This document shows positions 1-5,709 of a DNA stretch of 8,070 bases, piece by piece. This stretch comes from Actinomycetota bacterium. Its GTDB lineage: Bacteria; Actinomycetota; Acidimicrobiia; Acidimicrobiales; RAAP-2. The stretch spans positions 1-8,070 of the forward strand of contig WLKR01000043.1 of assembly GCA_009701115.1 (NCBI GenBank), written 5' to 3'. Both the position numbers and the translations under genes were made by a program. Each line of letters starts with the position of its first letter. Position 1 is the stretch's first letter. Below the pieces are notes generated by a model that was not told where the DNA came from, searched no databases, and saw only the letters and a program-made list of their open reading frames with translations.

Positions 1-622
1 CAGATTCGGCAATCGCATCTTCCGCCCCTTCAAACCCAACGGTAAGCCCGAGGCTCTGCAGCGAGCCCACCGGATACTCCGTGACCCCGCAGGGAACGAT
101 GGCGGTAAAGGCTTCGAGATCAACGTTGACGTTGAGGGCAATGCCATGAAGCGTCCGGCGACGCCCGGTGGTATCTCGTTCCGTACGAACGCCGACTTGG
201 CCAATCTTGACTGGCGCCGTGTCCACGTGTGCCCAGATCCCCGGGAAACCTTCGAGTCGTCCGACGAGCCCTAGCATTCCTTGTTCATCGAGAGCCTTGA
301 CGGCATTGATTACGCCATCTTCGAGCCGTCCAACGTGGAGCCGCCCAGCTGAAGGGTCATCGTCAACCGTGACAATTGCCCAGAGCACAACTTGTCCGGG
401 ACCGTGGTAGGTGACATCTCCCCCGCGATCCGCGTCAACCACTGGCGCGGCGAGTGACTCCGGGGCGATGAGAAAAGATTCATTACTCGCGCGAACTCCG
501 CGCGTATAAGTGGGTGGGTGTTCAAAGACCAACAAGTAGTCGTCAGCGGCATCCAGCAGGGCGTGCTGGAAGTCGTTAACTTCGGCGAACGTCACGCGCC
601 CGAGATGCCGACGACGGAGCAT
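1..622 (-). CDS. lipB: Octanoyl-[protein]:protein octanoyltransferase LipB, C-terminal end outside the window
   Basis: LipB moves the octanoyl group from acyl carrier protein to the lipoyl lysine of E2 and GcvH proteins, the first step of endogenous lipoate synthesis in the cytoplasm. The visible 207 residues carry the family signature RGGDVTYHGPGQ (residues 66-77), the catalytic lysine in APVKIGQVGVR (K139), the HGIALNV segment (159-165) and the acyl-thioester cysteine in IVPCG (C178). EHPPTYTRG near residue 34 is also typical. The reading frame is open to the left edge, so the last residues are missing; the family is usually about 210-250 residues long. The ATG start shares its A with the TAA stop of the upstream acyltransferase gene (TAATG), and the ribosome binding site is weak, so translation is probably coupled. 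lipA often follows lipB and may lie just outside the window. Identification is secure. Confidence 0.96.
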   Translation of the reverse strand, partial: MLRRRHLGRVTFAEVNDFQHALLDAADDYLLVFEHPPTYTRGVRASNESFLIAPESLAAPVVDADRGGDVTYHGPGQVVLWAIVTVDDDPSAGRLHVGRLEDGVINAVKALDEQGMLGLVGRLEGFPGIWAHVDTAPVKIGQVGVRTERDTTGRRRTLHGIALNVNVDLEAFTAIVPCGVTEYPVGSLQSLGLTVGFEGAEDAIAES

Positions 623-1800
623 TACCGTTCCGCGTTGACGTCGATTGCGGCCAGCAGTTCACCAACGCGTTCGAGATACATGGCCGCCGAAACCGGGTCC
701 GTGACTCGGTGATCGAACGAAAGACCCAAGACCAAACGTCGTCCCGGTTCGACGACTTCGACTCCGTCGCGTAGGACCACGACGGGGGCATGGCGAACTG
801 CTCCCACCGAGAGGGCCGCCACGTTGGGCTGAATCAGGAGTGGCATGGCTACCAGCGTGGATGGAGTTGGAGCGGCGAGCAGCGAGAACGTGCCGCCCAG
901 CAGGTCATCGGTCGTTAGTTGCCGAGATTCCACGCGATCCGAAAGATCATTCAAACGGTGAGCCAGCGCTCGCAGCGTGAGGCCACCAGCGGCGTGCACC
1001 ACGGGAACCAACATGCCGGCAGGCTGAAGGCTCCGCACAAACCCAAGGTTGATAGTCCGGTGAACTATCAGATCGTCGCCAGCAACGGTGGCGTTAAAGA
1101 AATCGAACTCGGCCAATGCCCGAACTGCGGCGAGTGCGACGAGTGCTTCATCATTAATCGGCGTGCCATCTGAAGTCGTCCGACCGACAGCGTCGAGCTT
1201 GGTAAAGACAGAAGCATCAACCTCAACAGCCACAAAACCATGTGGGCTAGTGCGAACGGAGTCCACCATGTGTTGCGCCATACGACGCATGCCGGGGGTC
1301 AACGCAATAGGGATGTCGTCGGTGGGGCCATTGGCCACCGCCGATTCAGCGTCGCGACGGGTAATCGATCCGCCCGGACCAGTGCCCTGCACGGCGCGGG
1401 CATCTACACCACCGCCATCCAAGATGCGTCGCACCACGGGCGAAACCACCAGACCCTTTTCGGAACTCGTCGAAGCACTGGCGGGTAATGATGGGGCTGT
1501 TGCAGCTGCCTGGGTCGGTGACGATACTGGAGCATCTGCGACTGGTGCTGAAGCGGTCGAACCGTTGAGTTCGCCGATAACGGCAACCACAGCGCCGACG
1601 CCGACAGTGTCGCCCTCGTTAGCCAAGATCTTAAGTAGTACGCCGGCGGCCGGTGAGGGCAGTTCGGAATCAACTTTGTCGGTAGAGATTTCAAAGAGGG
1701 GTTCGTCGCGCTCAACAACGTCCCCGACACTCTTCATCCAGCGCGTGATGATGCCTTCAGTGACAGACTCACCGAGCGAAGGAAGCGTTACATCAGCCAA
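622..1800 (-). CDS. Dihydrolipoamide acyltransferase, E2 of a 2-oxo-acid dehydrogenase complex (sucB/aceF/dlaT type)
   Basis: This is the E2 core subunit, which passes acyl groups from E1 via a lipoyl arm to CoA. With the TTG start the protein has 392 residues. A single lipoyl domain spans residues 2-76, with the lipoylated lysine in STDKVDSE (K42). An Ala/Pro/Ser-rich linker covers about 78-115. A peripheral subunit-binding domain follows at about 117-157 (VSPVVRRIL, GTGPGGSI), and then the catalytic domain to the C-terminus. The active-site motif reads SFDHRVTDP: His364 and Asp368 are kept, but the usual Gly after Asp is Pro. The normally conserved GGTFTITN-like strand reads GGTFSLLAAP. I chose the TTG at 1798-1800 because GAGGA lies 7 bases upstream and the product then begins ADVTLPSLGES, the normal lipoyl-domain start. 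TTG overlaps the lpd stop by 8 bases. E1 is absent, so the substrate (pyruvate, 2-oxoglutarate or branched-chain) is not decided. Confidence 0.9.
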   Translation of the reverse strand: MADVTLPSLGESVTEGIITRWMKSVGDVVERDEPLFEISTDKVDSELPSPAAGVLLKILANEGDTVGVGAVVAVIGELNGSTASAPVADAPVSSPTQAAATAPSLPASASTSSEKGLVVSPVVRRILDGGGVDARAVQGTGPGGSITRRDAESAVANGPTDDIPIALTPGMRRMAQHMVDSVRTSPHGFVAVEVDASVFTKLDAVGRTTSDGTPINDEALVALAAVRALAEFDFFNATVAGDDLIVHRTINLGFVRSLQPAGMLVPVVHAAGGLTLRALAHRLNDLSDRVESRQLTTDDLLGGTFSLLAAPTPSTLVAMPLLIQPNVAALSVGAVRHAPVVVLRDGVEVVEPGRRLVLGLSFDHRVTDPVSAAMYLERVGELLAAIDVNAER

Positions 1801-3208
1801 CGTGAAGTCCTCGTCCGGCCAGAGCGAGCAACGTCTCGCCAAAAGTCTCCGACAGCGAAGGGTGCGGCTGGATCAAGGCGGCCGCTTCTGAGGCAGTGGC
1901 TTCCCAGTTCACGGCGAAGTAACCCGCTCCCAACTGCTCGGTGACCCAAGGACCGGCCATGTGAACACCGAGGAGTTGACCGGCGGTGCCGTCGGCATTC
2001 TTCTCAGCGATGATCTTCACGACGCCTTCCGTGTCGCCAATGATCCGTGCACGACCGTTACCGGCGAAGGGATCTTTCTTCACAATCACGTTGTAACCAC
2101 GCTCTTTGGCGGCCGCTTCCGTCAGGCCGCAGAAGGCCACTTCGGGGTTGGTGTAGATGGCCCACGGGACACGGTCGTAGTTGACCGGAACGGTGACCTC
2201 ACCAAGGATGGTCTTAATAGCGACAATGGCTTCCGCGAAGCCAACGTGGGCCAACTGTGGCGTTCCGGCGACGACGTCACCAACGGCAAAGACATTGGGA
2301 GCGGCGGTACGCATGTACTCGTCGGCCACCACAAAGCCACGCTCGTCGAGTTCCACTCCCGTTGCATCACCAAGGAGACCCTCAGTGCGGGGGCGGCGGC
2401 CCACGGAGACGATGACCATCTCGACCTGCACGTCCTCGACGCCGTCTAGGTGCAATGTTGTTCCCATCTTGCTGGCCGTGTGGCCAGTGACCTTGGCATT
2501 AGTCACAATGTCAATGCCGCGCTTCTTAAAGGAACGCTGCACCACCGAAGCGACTTCGGTGTCGCATCCCGCCAGGATGGAAGGCAGGCCCTCCACGATG
2601 GTCACCTTCGAACCCATGTCGCTCAGCATTGAGGCAAATTCGCAGCCAATCGCGCCACCACCAATAACGGCAGCCGAAGCGGGCAGCGAACTAAGCGCCA
2701 GAAACTCATCCGAGGTCACAATGATCGTGCCGTCGACCTCAAAGCCGGGCAGGGTGCGAGGAACGGAACCGGAGGCCAGAATCACGTTCTTGCCAATCAG
2801 CGTTGTTCCAGCATCAGCGCCATCGAGAACTGACACGGTGTTGTTGGCGTCGAGACGACCGGTGCCGTCGAGCACATCAATCTTTCGGCCCTTCAAGAGA
2901 CCAGAGAGACCCTTGTGGAGCTGATCGACAACTTCATTCTTGCGATTCTGACTTACGGCAAAATCAATGGTCGGCGCAGAGGTGGTGAAACCAAACGCTC
3001 CGGCGTGCTCAATGGTGCGCAGGACGTGGGCCGTCTCTAAAAACTCTTTGGCGGGAATGCAGCCACGGTGCAGACAGGTCCCGCCGACCTTGTCACGCTC
3101 GATTAGGGCCACGGAGAGTCCGGCGGCGGCGGCGTAGAGAGCAGCGGCGTAGCCTCCAGGGCCTCCGCCGATTACGACAACATCAAACTGCTTACTCTCG
3201 GAAGCCAC
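1793..3208 (-). CDS. lpd: Dihydrolipoamide dehydrogenase (E3)
   Basis: This FAD flavoprotein reoxidises dihydrolipoyl groups of 2-oxo-acid dehydrogenase E2 (and of GcvH), reducing NAD+. It has 471 residues, the usual length. Visible motifs in order are the FAD-binding VVIGGGPGG (11-19), the redox disulfide in GGTCLHRGCIPAK (C45 and C50), the NAD-binding VIGGGAIG (181-188), the second FAD motif VFAVGDV (306-312), and the C-terminal catalytic pair in HPSLSE (H449, E454). The start is GTG, preceded by an AAAGGG-like ribosome binding site about 6 bases upstream. It is the first gene of the lpd-E2-lipB cassette, with a 66-base gap upstream that could hold a promoter, and its TGA stop lies inside the start of the E2 gene. 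All catalytic residues are present, so it should be active. Because E3 is shared between complexes, the gene alone does not tell which complex is served. Confidence 0.97.
   Translation of the reverse strand: MASESKQFDVVVIGGGPGGYAAALYAAAAGLSVALIERDKVGGTCLHRGCIPAKEFLETAHVLRTIEHAGAFGFTTSAPTIDFAVSQNRKNEVVDQLHKGLSGLLKGRKIDVLDGTGRLDANNTVSVLDGADAGTTLIGKNVILASGSVPRTLPGFEVDGTIIVTSDEFLALSSLPASAAVIGGGAIGCEFASMLSDMGSKVTIVEGLPSILAGCDTEVASVVQRSFKKRGIDIVTNAKVTGHTASKMGTTLHLDGVEDVQVEMVIVSVGRRPRTEGLLGDATGVELDERGFVVADEYMRTAAPNVFAVGDVVAGTPQLAHVGFAEAIVAIKTILGEVTVPVNYDRVPWAIYTNPEVAFCGLTEAAAKERGYNVIVKKDPFAGNGRARIIGDTEGVVKIIAEKNADGTAGQLLGVHMAGPWVTEQLGAGYFAVNWEATASEAAALIQPHPSLSETFGETLLALAGRGLHVG
1808..1812 (-). promoter_or_regulatory. 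Ribosome binding site that sets the TTG start of the E2 gene
   Basis: GAGGA lies 7 bases before TTG (1800-1798), inside the 3' end of lpd. It supports the TTG start over the ATG 42 bases further upstream, whose extra residues have no match to lipoyl domains. Confidence 0.7.
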
Positions 3209-3274
3209 GGTGACCCTTTCTGCGTCGAAACTACGAAACTTTTGAAATTCTAGTTCCGTGGGGCGCAGACCATT
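3209..3274 (-). promoter_or_regulatory. rnhA-lpd intergenic gap with a candidate lpd promoter
   Basis: This 66-base A/T-enriched gap separates the rnhA stop from the lpd start. On the minus strand it contains TAGAAT (3252-3247), a 5-of-6 match to the -10 hexamer TATAAT, within AACTAGAATT. No good -35 hexamer is visible at 17 bases spacing. No hairpin with a T-run is visible, so a terminator after rnhA is not supported and read-through from rnhA into lpd is possible. The gap also carries an 8-base tandem repeat between the putative -10 and the ribosome binding site. The promoter call is an inference from position and one hexamer. Confidence 0.35.
3226..3241. repeat. Imperfect 8-base tandem repeat in the lpd leader
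   Basis: On the plus strand CGAAACTA is followed directly by CGAAACTT, one mismatch apart. It lies 18 bases or more upstream of the lpd start, between the candidate -10 hexamer and the ribosome binding site. It may be chance or part of an operator. Confidence 0.5.
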
Positions 3275-3721
3275 TCAGGGCGTTGCCGACCGTCCGCGGC
3301 CCACATCTGCCGCCTCGGTCGCCAATTCGTCAACGAAGTCGTTCATAACGTCACCGGAGTGACCCTTAACCCACCGAAAGGAGATGGATCGCTCCGACTC
3401 TAAGACGAGCGCAAAGAGGATTTCCCAGAGGTCCCGATTAGCCACTGCCTGGCCCTGCGAATTCTTCCAACCCCGCCTGAGCCAACCCGCGTACCAGCGG
3501 TCATTGAAGCACTTCACGACATAGGTCGAGTCAGAGACGATCTCGATCACATCATCAGGCACTGATCGGAGTGCCTCTATGACGGCGAGGAGCTCCATGC
3601 GCTGGTTCGTCGTGTGCTCGTCAAAACCCGAAGCGAAATAGGTCGCCCCTTCGGCCCAGGCCCATCCCCCGGGTCCCGGATTACCACGGCAGGCTCCATC
3701 GGTAAAGAGAATTCGACTCAC
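3275..3721 (-). CDS. rnhA: Ribonuclease HI
   Basis: RNase HI cuts the RNA strand of RNA:DNA hybrids, removing Okazaki primers and R-loops. The 148-residue protein is a stand-alone RNase H domain close to the E. coli length of 155. The catalytic residues are all visible: D8 in FTDGACRGNPGPGG, E43 in NQRMELLAVIEAL, D64 in VSDSTYVV, H121 in WVKGHSGD and D128 in MNDFVDELA. The KNSQGQAVANRDLW stretch corresponds to the substrate-handle region. The start is GTG and overlaps the stop of the upstream Rrf2 gene as GTGA (3718-3721), so the two are probably co-translated. There is no fused phosphatase domain of the kind seen in some mycobacterial RNase HI proteins. Activity is expected. Confidence 0.96.
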   Translation of the reverse strand: MSRILFTDGACRGNPGPGGWAWAEGATYFASGFDEHTTNQRMELLAVIEALRSVPDDVIEIVSDSTYVVKCFNDRWYAGWLRRGWKNSQGQAVANRDLWEILFALVLESERSISFRWVKGHSGDVMNDFVDELATEAADVGRGRSATP

Positions 3722-4176
3722 GGAGTATGGGTGGTCCAGGCGTCCGGATCCGCGGTGAACTGCGTGACCTCAGGAGGCAGGGCACCCTTTGCGACATCTG
3801 CGACAGTAACGTGCTCGAGGACTTGGCGCAAACTGGCCCGCACGGCAATCCAAACTTCTTGCAAAGAAGTAGCCACGCCGTCGTAATGCACATCCTCGGG
3901 TCGATTACCTCGCACACCAGCCATGGGACCACCAACGACACGCAGAACCTTGGCCAGAGTTATCTGATCGGCAGGTCGAGCTAAGACATAACCACCCGCG
4001 GCTCCGCGGTGGCTCAGTACCAATTCGGCACGGCGGAGATCCGAGAGAATCGCACCGAGAAACTTGGCGGGCAGCCCTTGCTCTTCGGCCAACGCCGCAG
4101 CGCTCATTGGCTCCTCGGATATCGACAAGGACAACAGAGCACGAATGGCGTAGTCGGCCTTGGCGGGAATCTGCAT
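3718..4176 (-). CDS. Rrf2-family transcriptional regulator without cluster-binding cysteines
   Basis: This 152-residue protein belongs to the Rrf2 family of small winged-helix regulators. The N-terminal IPAKADYAIRALLSL matches the family opening. The recognition helix is around residues 36-50 (AKFLGAILSDLRRAEL), and the wing is HRGAAGGYVLARP (56-68). The C-terminal half contains the dimerisation helix (SLQEVWIAVRASLRQVL, 104-120). The protein has no cysteine at all, so it cannot bind an Fe-S cluster through the three-cysteine motif of IscR and NsrR. That leaves a ligand- or redox-independent mode, or another cofactor, open. The ATG start lacks a strong ribosome binding site; the previous gene ends 22 bases upstream, so coupling is likely. 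It overlaps rnhA by 4 bases. Its target is unknown; autoregulation is common in the family. Confidence 0.9.
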   Translation of the reverse strand: MQIPAKADYAIRALLSLSISEEPMSAAALAEEQGLPAKFLGAILSDLRRAELVLSHRGAAGGYVLARPADQITLAKVLRVVGGPMAGVRGNRPEDVHYDGVATSLQEVWIAVRASLRQVLEHVTVADVAKGALPPEVTQFTADPDAWTTHTP

Positions 4177-4198
4177 CGTTCTAGTTTGCCTTACGGCC
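4177..4198 (-). promoter_or_regulatory. Short gap before the Rrf2 gene containing AACTAGAA
   Basis: The 22-base gap between the hydrolase stop and the Rrf2 ATG contains AACTAGAA on the minus strand (4186-4179), immediately before the start. The same 8-mer lies upstream of lpd at 3255-3248. It could be an operator for the Rrf2 protein, but it is not a clear palindrome beyond CTAG, and no experimentally known Rrf2 site is recognised here. Confidence 0.25.
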
Positions 4199-4203
4199 TT
4201 ACG
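4188..4203. repeat. Perfect 8-base tandem repeat spanning the hydrolase stop codon
   Basis: GCCTTACG occurs twice head to tail on the plus strand (4188-4195 and 4196-4203). On the minus strand the first copy contains the TAA stop of the hydrolase gene. It may be a recent 8-base duplication in the spacer before the Rrf2 gene. Confidence 0.75.
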
Positions 4204-5032
4204 CGTTTAGGTCAATTGAGGTGAGGTCGGGACCAACCACGAGATTGCCGGAAAAATGCTCCTTAGCGGCAGCGGCCCATTCGGCTTCGCCGCCGGGCGG
4301 CGGTGCTGGCACGTAGTGAGTCAAGATCAAGTGCTTGATTCCGGCGCGTTGCGCCGTTTGGGCGGCCTGCTCCACCGTTGAGTGGTAGTCCAAGATGTCT
4401 TGGAGACGAGCCACGGGCACCATTTTCACAATGTCTTCACGCAACACGGTTTGAACGTAAGCGTCGGCACCAACGAGCAGTTCGTCGAGGGTGTCACAAG
4501 GAATACCGTCACCGGCCATCACGACGTCGTGCACGCCATCAGAGATGCGAAAGGCCACCGAGGGGTGAACGGGGCGGTGATCAGTTTCGCCGACCTTGAC
4601 GCTCAGTGTCCCTACCGTGAAGACATCACCGGGAGCCACTTCCACCACGTTCAACCGCGGAGCGGCGTTGAGGTCGTCGTGATGCGTGATGCGATAGTGG
4701 ATGTCTTCTTGCAGCATCTCCAAGATGTGCTGAACGAGCTTGATTGTCCCGGGCGGCCCCCAGATGGAGAGTGGCGTTTCGGAGTCGGGCTGCGACATGA
4801 CCCAGTACGAAGTAATGATGTCGTTGAGGTCACTGATGTGATCACTGTGCAGGTGTGTCAACAAGACGCCCGTCAGCATGGGTGGGAAGTAACCCGCCCC
4901 CACTAGACGCGTCACAACACCACGACCGGCGTCGATGAGTAGGACCGATCCGTCAGAGCTAACCAACGAACTAGGGCCGGCGCGGTTCGGATCGGGAATT
5001 GGCGACCCGGTGCCGAGCAGTGTGATCTTCAT
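4199..5032 (-). CDS. Metallo-beta-lactamase-fold hydrolase, RNase Z / AtsA-like
   Basis: This 277-residue cytoplasmic protein belongs to the RNase Z/arylsulfatase (AtsA) branch of the metallo-beta-lactamase fold. It opens MKITLLGTGSPIPDPNRAG, with the GTGSP turn typical of this branch. The metal motif is THLHSDH (H60, H62, D64, H65). Further ligands are likely the His residues in DHRPVHPS, the Asp in VMAGDG, and the His in the C-terminal ILTHYVPAPP. DYHSTVEQAA resembles the conserved HST motif of the branch. The PAPPPGG tail fits AtsA-like hydrolases better than tRNase Z, and no clear tRNA-binding arm is seen. I chose the ATG at 5030-5032 because AGAGGAG ends 5 bases upstream and the fold begins there; an in-frame start 13 codons earlier is less likely. 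It is the first gene before the Rrf2 regulator and rnhA. The substrate is unknown. Confidence 0.88.
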   Translation of the reverse strand: MKITLLGTGSPIPDPNRAGPSSLVSSDGSVLLIDAGRGVVTRLVGAGYFPPMLTGVLLTHLHSDHISDLNDIITSYWVMSQPDSETPLSIWGPPGTIKLVQHILEMLQEDIHYRITHHDDLNAAPRLNVVEVAPGDVFTVGTLSVKVGETDHRPVHPSVAFRISDGVHDVVMAGDGIPCDTLDELLVGADAYVQTVLREDIVKMVPVARLQDILDYHSTVEQAAQTAQRAGIKHLILTHYVPAPPPGGEAEWAAAAKEHFSGNLVVGPDLTSIDLNA

Positions 5033-5088
5033 AATGACTCCTCTATCTGGCGCTGAGGTTAGGCGAATCATTCTCCTAGGGTGGTTAC
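5033..5088. promoter_or_regulatory. Divergent intergenic region between the AtsA-like hydrolase gene and thiE
   Basis: These 56 bases must hold the start signals of both divergent genes unless the promoters lie inside coding sequence. The hydrolase has a strong ribosome binding site, AGAGGAG (5044-5038, minus strand). Before the thiE GTG there is TAGGGTGG on the plus strand, a usable ribosome binding site, and it sits in the palindrome CCTAGG (5075-5080). No confident -10/-35 pair is visible on either strand. The gap is too short for a TPP riboswitch. Confidence 0.4.
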
Positions 5089-5709
5089 GTGTGGAATTTG
5101 CAGTCTCGCCATCTCTACCTCTGCGTCGGCATTCGGCCCGACATGAGCACCTTCCTGCCCGCAGTTCTCCGCGGCGGGGTCGACATCGTCCAGCTGCGCG
5201 AAAAATACGCGGCTCGGGATGCTCAGCGCGTAGCGGCTCGCGAGATGCGGGCTATTTGCCATGAATTCGATGTGCCCTTCATTATGAATGATGATCCCGA
5301 GTTGGCCCTCGAGGTGGCCGCCGATGGTGTGCACGTGGGGCAAGATGACGTAACTGTCGAGCACTGTCGGAGCGTTTTGGGCGAACAGGCCATTGTGGGT
5401 ATCTCGACCCACGCGGACGATGAGTTTGCCAATGCACTGCCGCTGGCCGTTTCGTACCGCTCGGCCGGACCAATCGTTGCAACCCCCACTAAGCGTGAAC
5501 GAATCCCGACGGGAGTGGAGTACGCCCTGCGTTGCCAGAGCCTCAGTACCGATCCCGTCTTTGTCACCGGTGGCGTTGATGCGGACGCACTTCCCAACCT
5601 TCTCGGTCAGGGCCTCCGTCACTTTGTGGTGGTCCGAGCCTTAACTGACACACCCGATCCCGAGGCAACAGCCCGGGTGTTGGCCCAACTCATTCGCGCC
5701 GCGATTTAG
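5089..5709 (+). CDS. thiE: Thiamine phosphate synthase
   Basis: ThiE joins the pyrimidine (HMP-PP) and thiazole phosphate halves to make thiamine phosphate, in a TIM-barrel fold. The 206-residue protein has the expected length and motifs in order: RHLYLC at the first strand, VQLREK (34-39, diphosphate contacts), MNDD (66-69, magnesium), GVHVGQDD (80-87), GISTHADDE (104-112), the phosphate loop ATPTK (131-135), TGGVDA (160-165) and VVVRAL (180-185). YRSAGPIVATPTK is a divergent form of the usual DYxxxGPxxxTxTK, but the lysine and threonines are kept. VVVRA in the last strand resembles actinobacterial ThiE proteins. The start is GTG; TAGGGTGG just upstream can serve as the ribosome binding site, though a TTG three codons later is possible. 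No other thiamine genes are adjacent. Its TAG stop overlaps the converging hydrolase-fold gene by 4 bases. Confidence 0.9.
   Translation: MWNLQSRHLYLCVGIRPDMSTFLPAVLRGGVDIVQLREKYAARDAQRVAAREMRAICHEFDVPFIMNDDPELALEVAADGVHVGQDDVTVEHCRSVLGEQAIVGISTHADDEFANALPLAVSYRSAGPIVATPTKRERIPTGVEYALRCQSLSTDPVFVTGGVDADALPNLLGQGLRHFVVVRALTDTPDPEATARVLAQLIRAAI

Noticed and set aside
1801..1842. Upstream ATG for the E2 gene adding 14 residues
   Set aside because: The extra residues overlap the lpd 3' end by 42 more bases and match no lipoyl domain, whereas the TTG has GAGGA at ideal spacing.
1088..1891. Long plus-strand open frame of 267 codons opposite E2
   Set aside because: It is Ser/Thr/Pro-rich with no motif, and exactly antisense to a well-supported gene. 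Such frames are common opposite GC-rich genes.
2181..2924. Long plus-strand open frame opposite lpd
   Set aside because: It has low-complexity composition, no motif, and is antisense to a clearly functional lpd.
5033..5088. TPP riboswitch upstream of thiE
   Set aside because: The gap is 56 bases, too short for the aptamer, and no THI-box-like CTGAGA element with partner sequence is seen; CTGAGG at 5053-5058 alone is not enough.
5068..5622. Minus-strand open frame of 184 codons opposite thiE
   Set aside because: thiE motifs are all in the plus-strand frame; the antisense product has no recognisable domain and would overlap the hydrolase gene start region.
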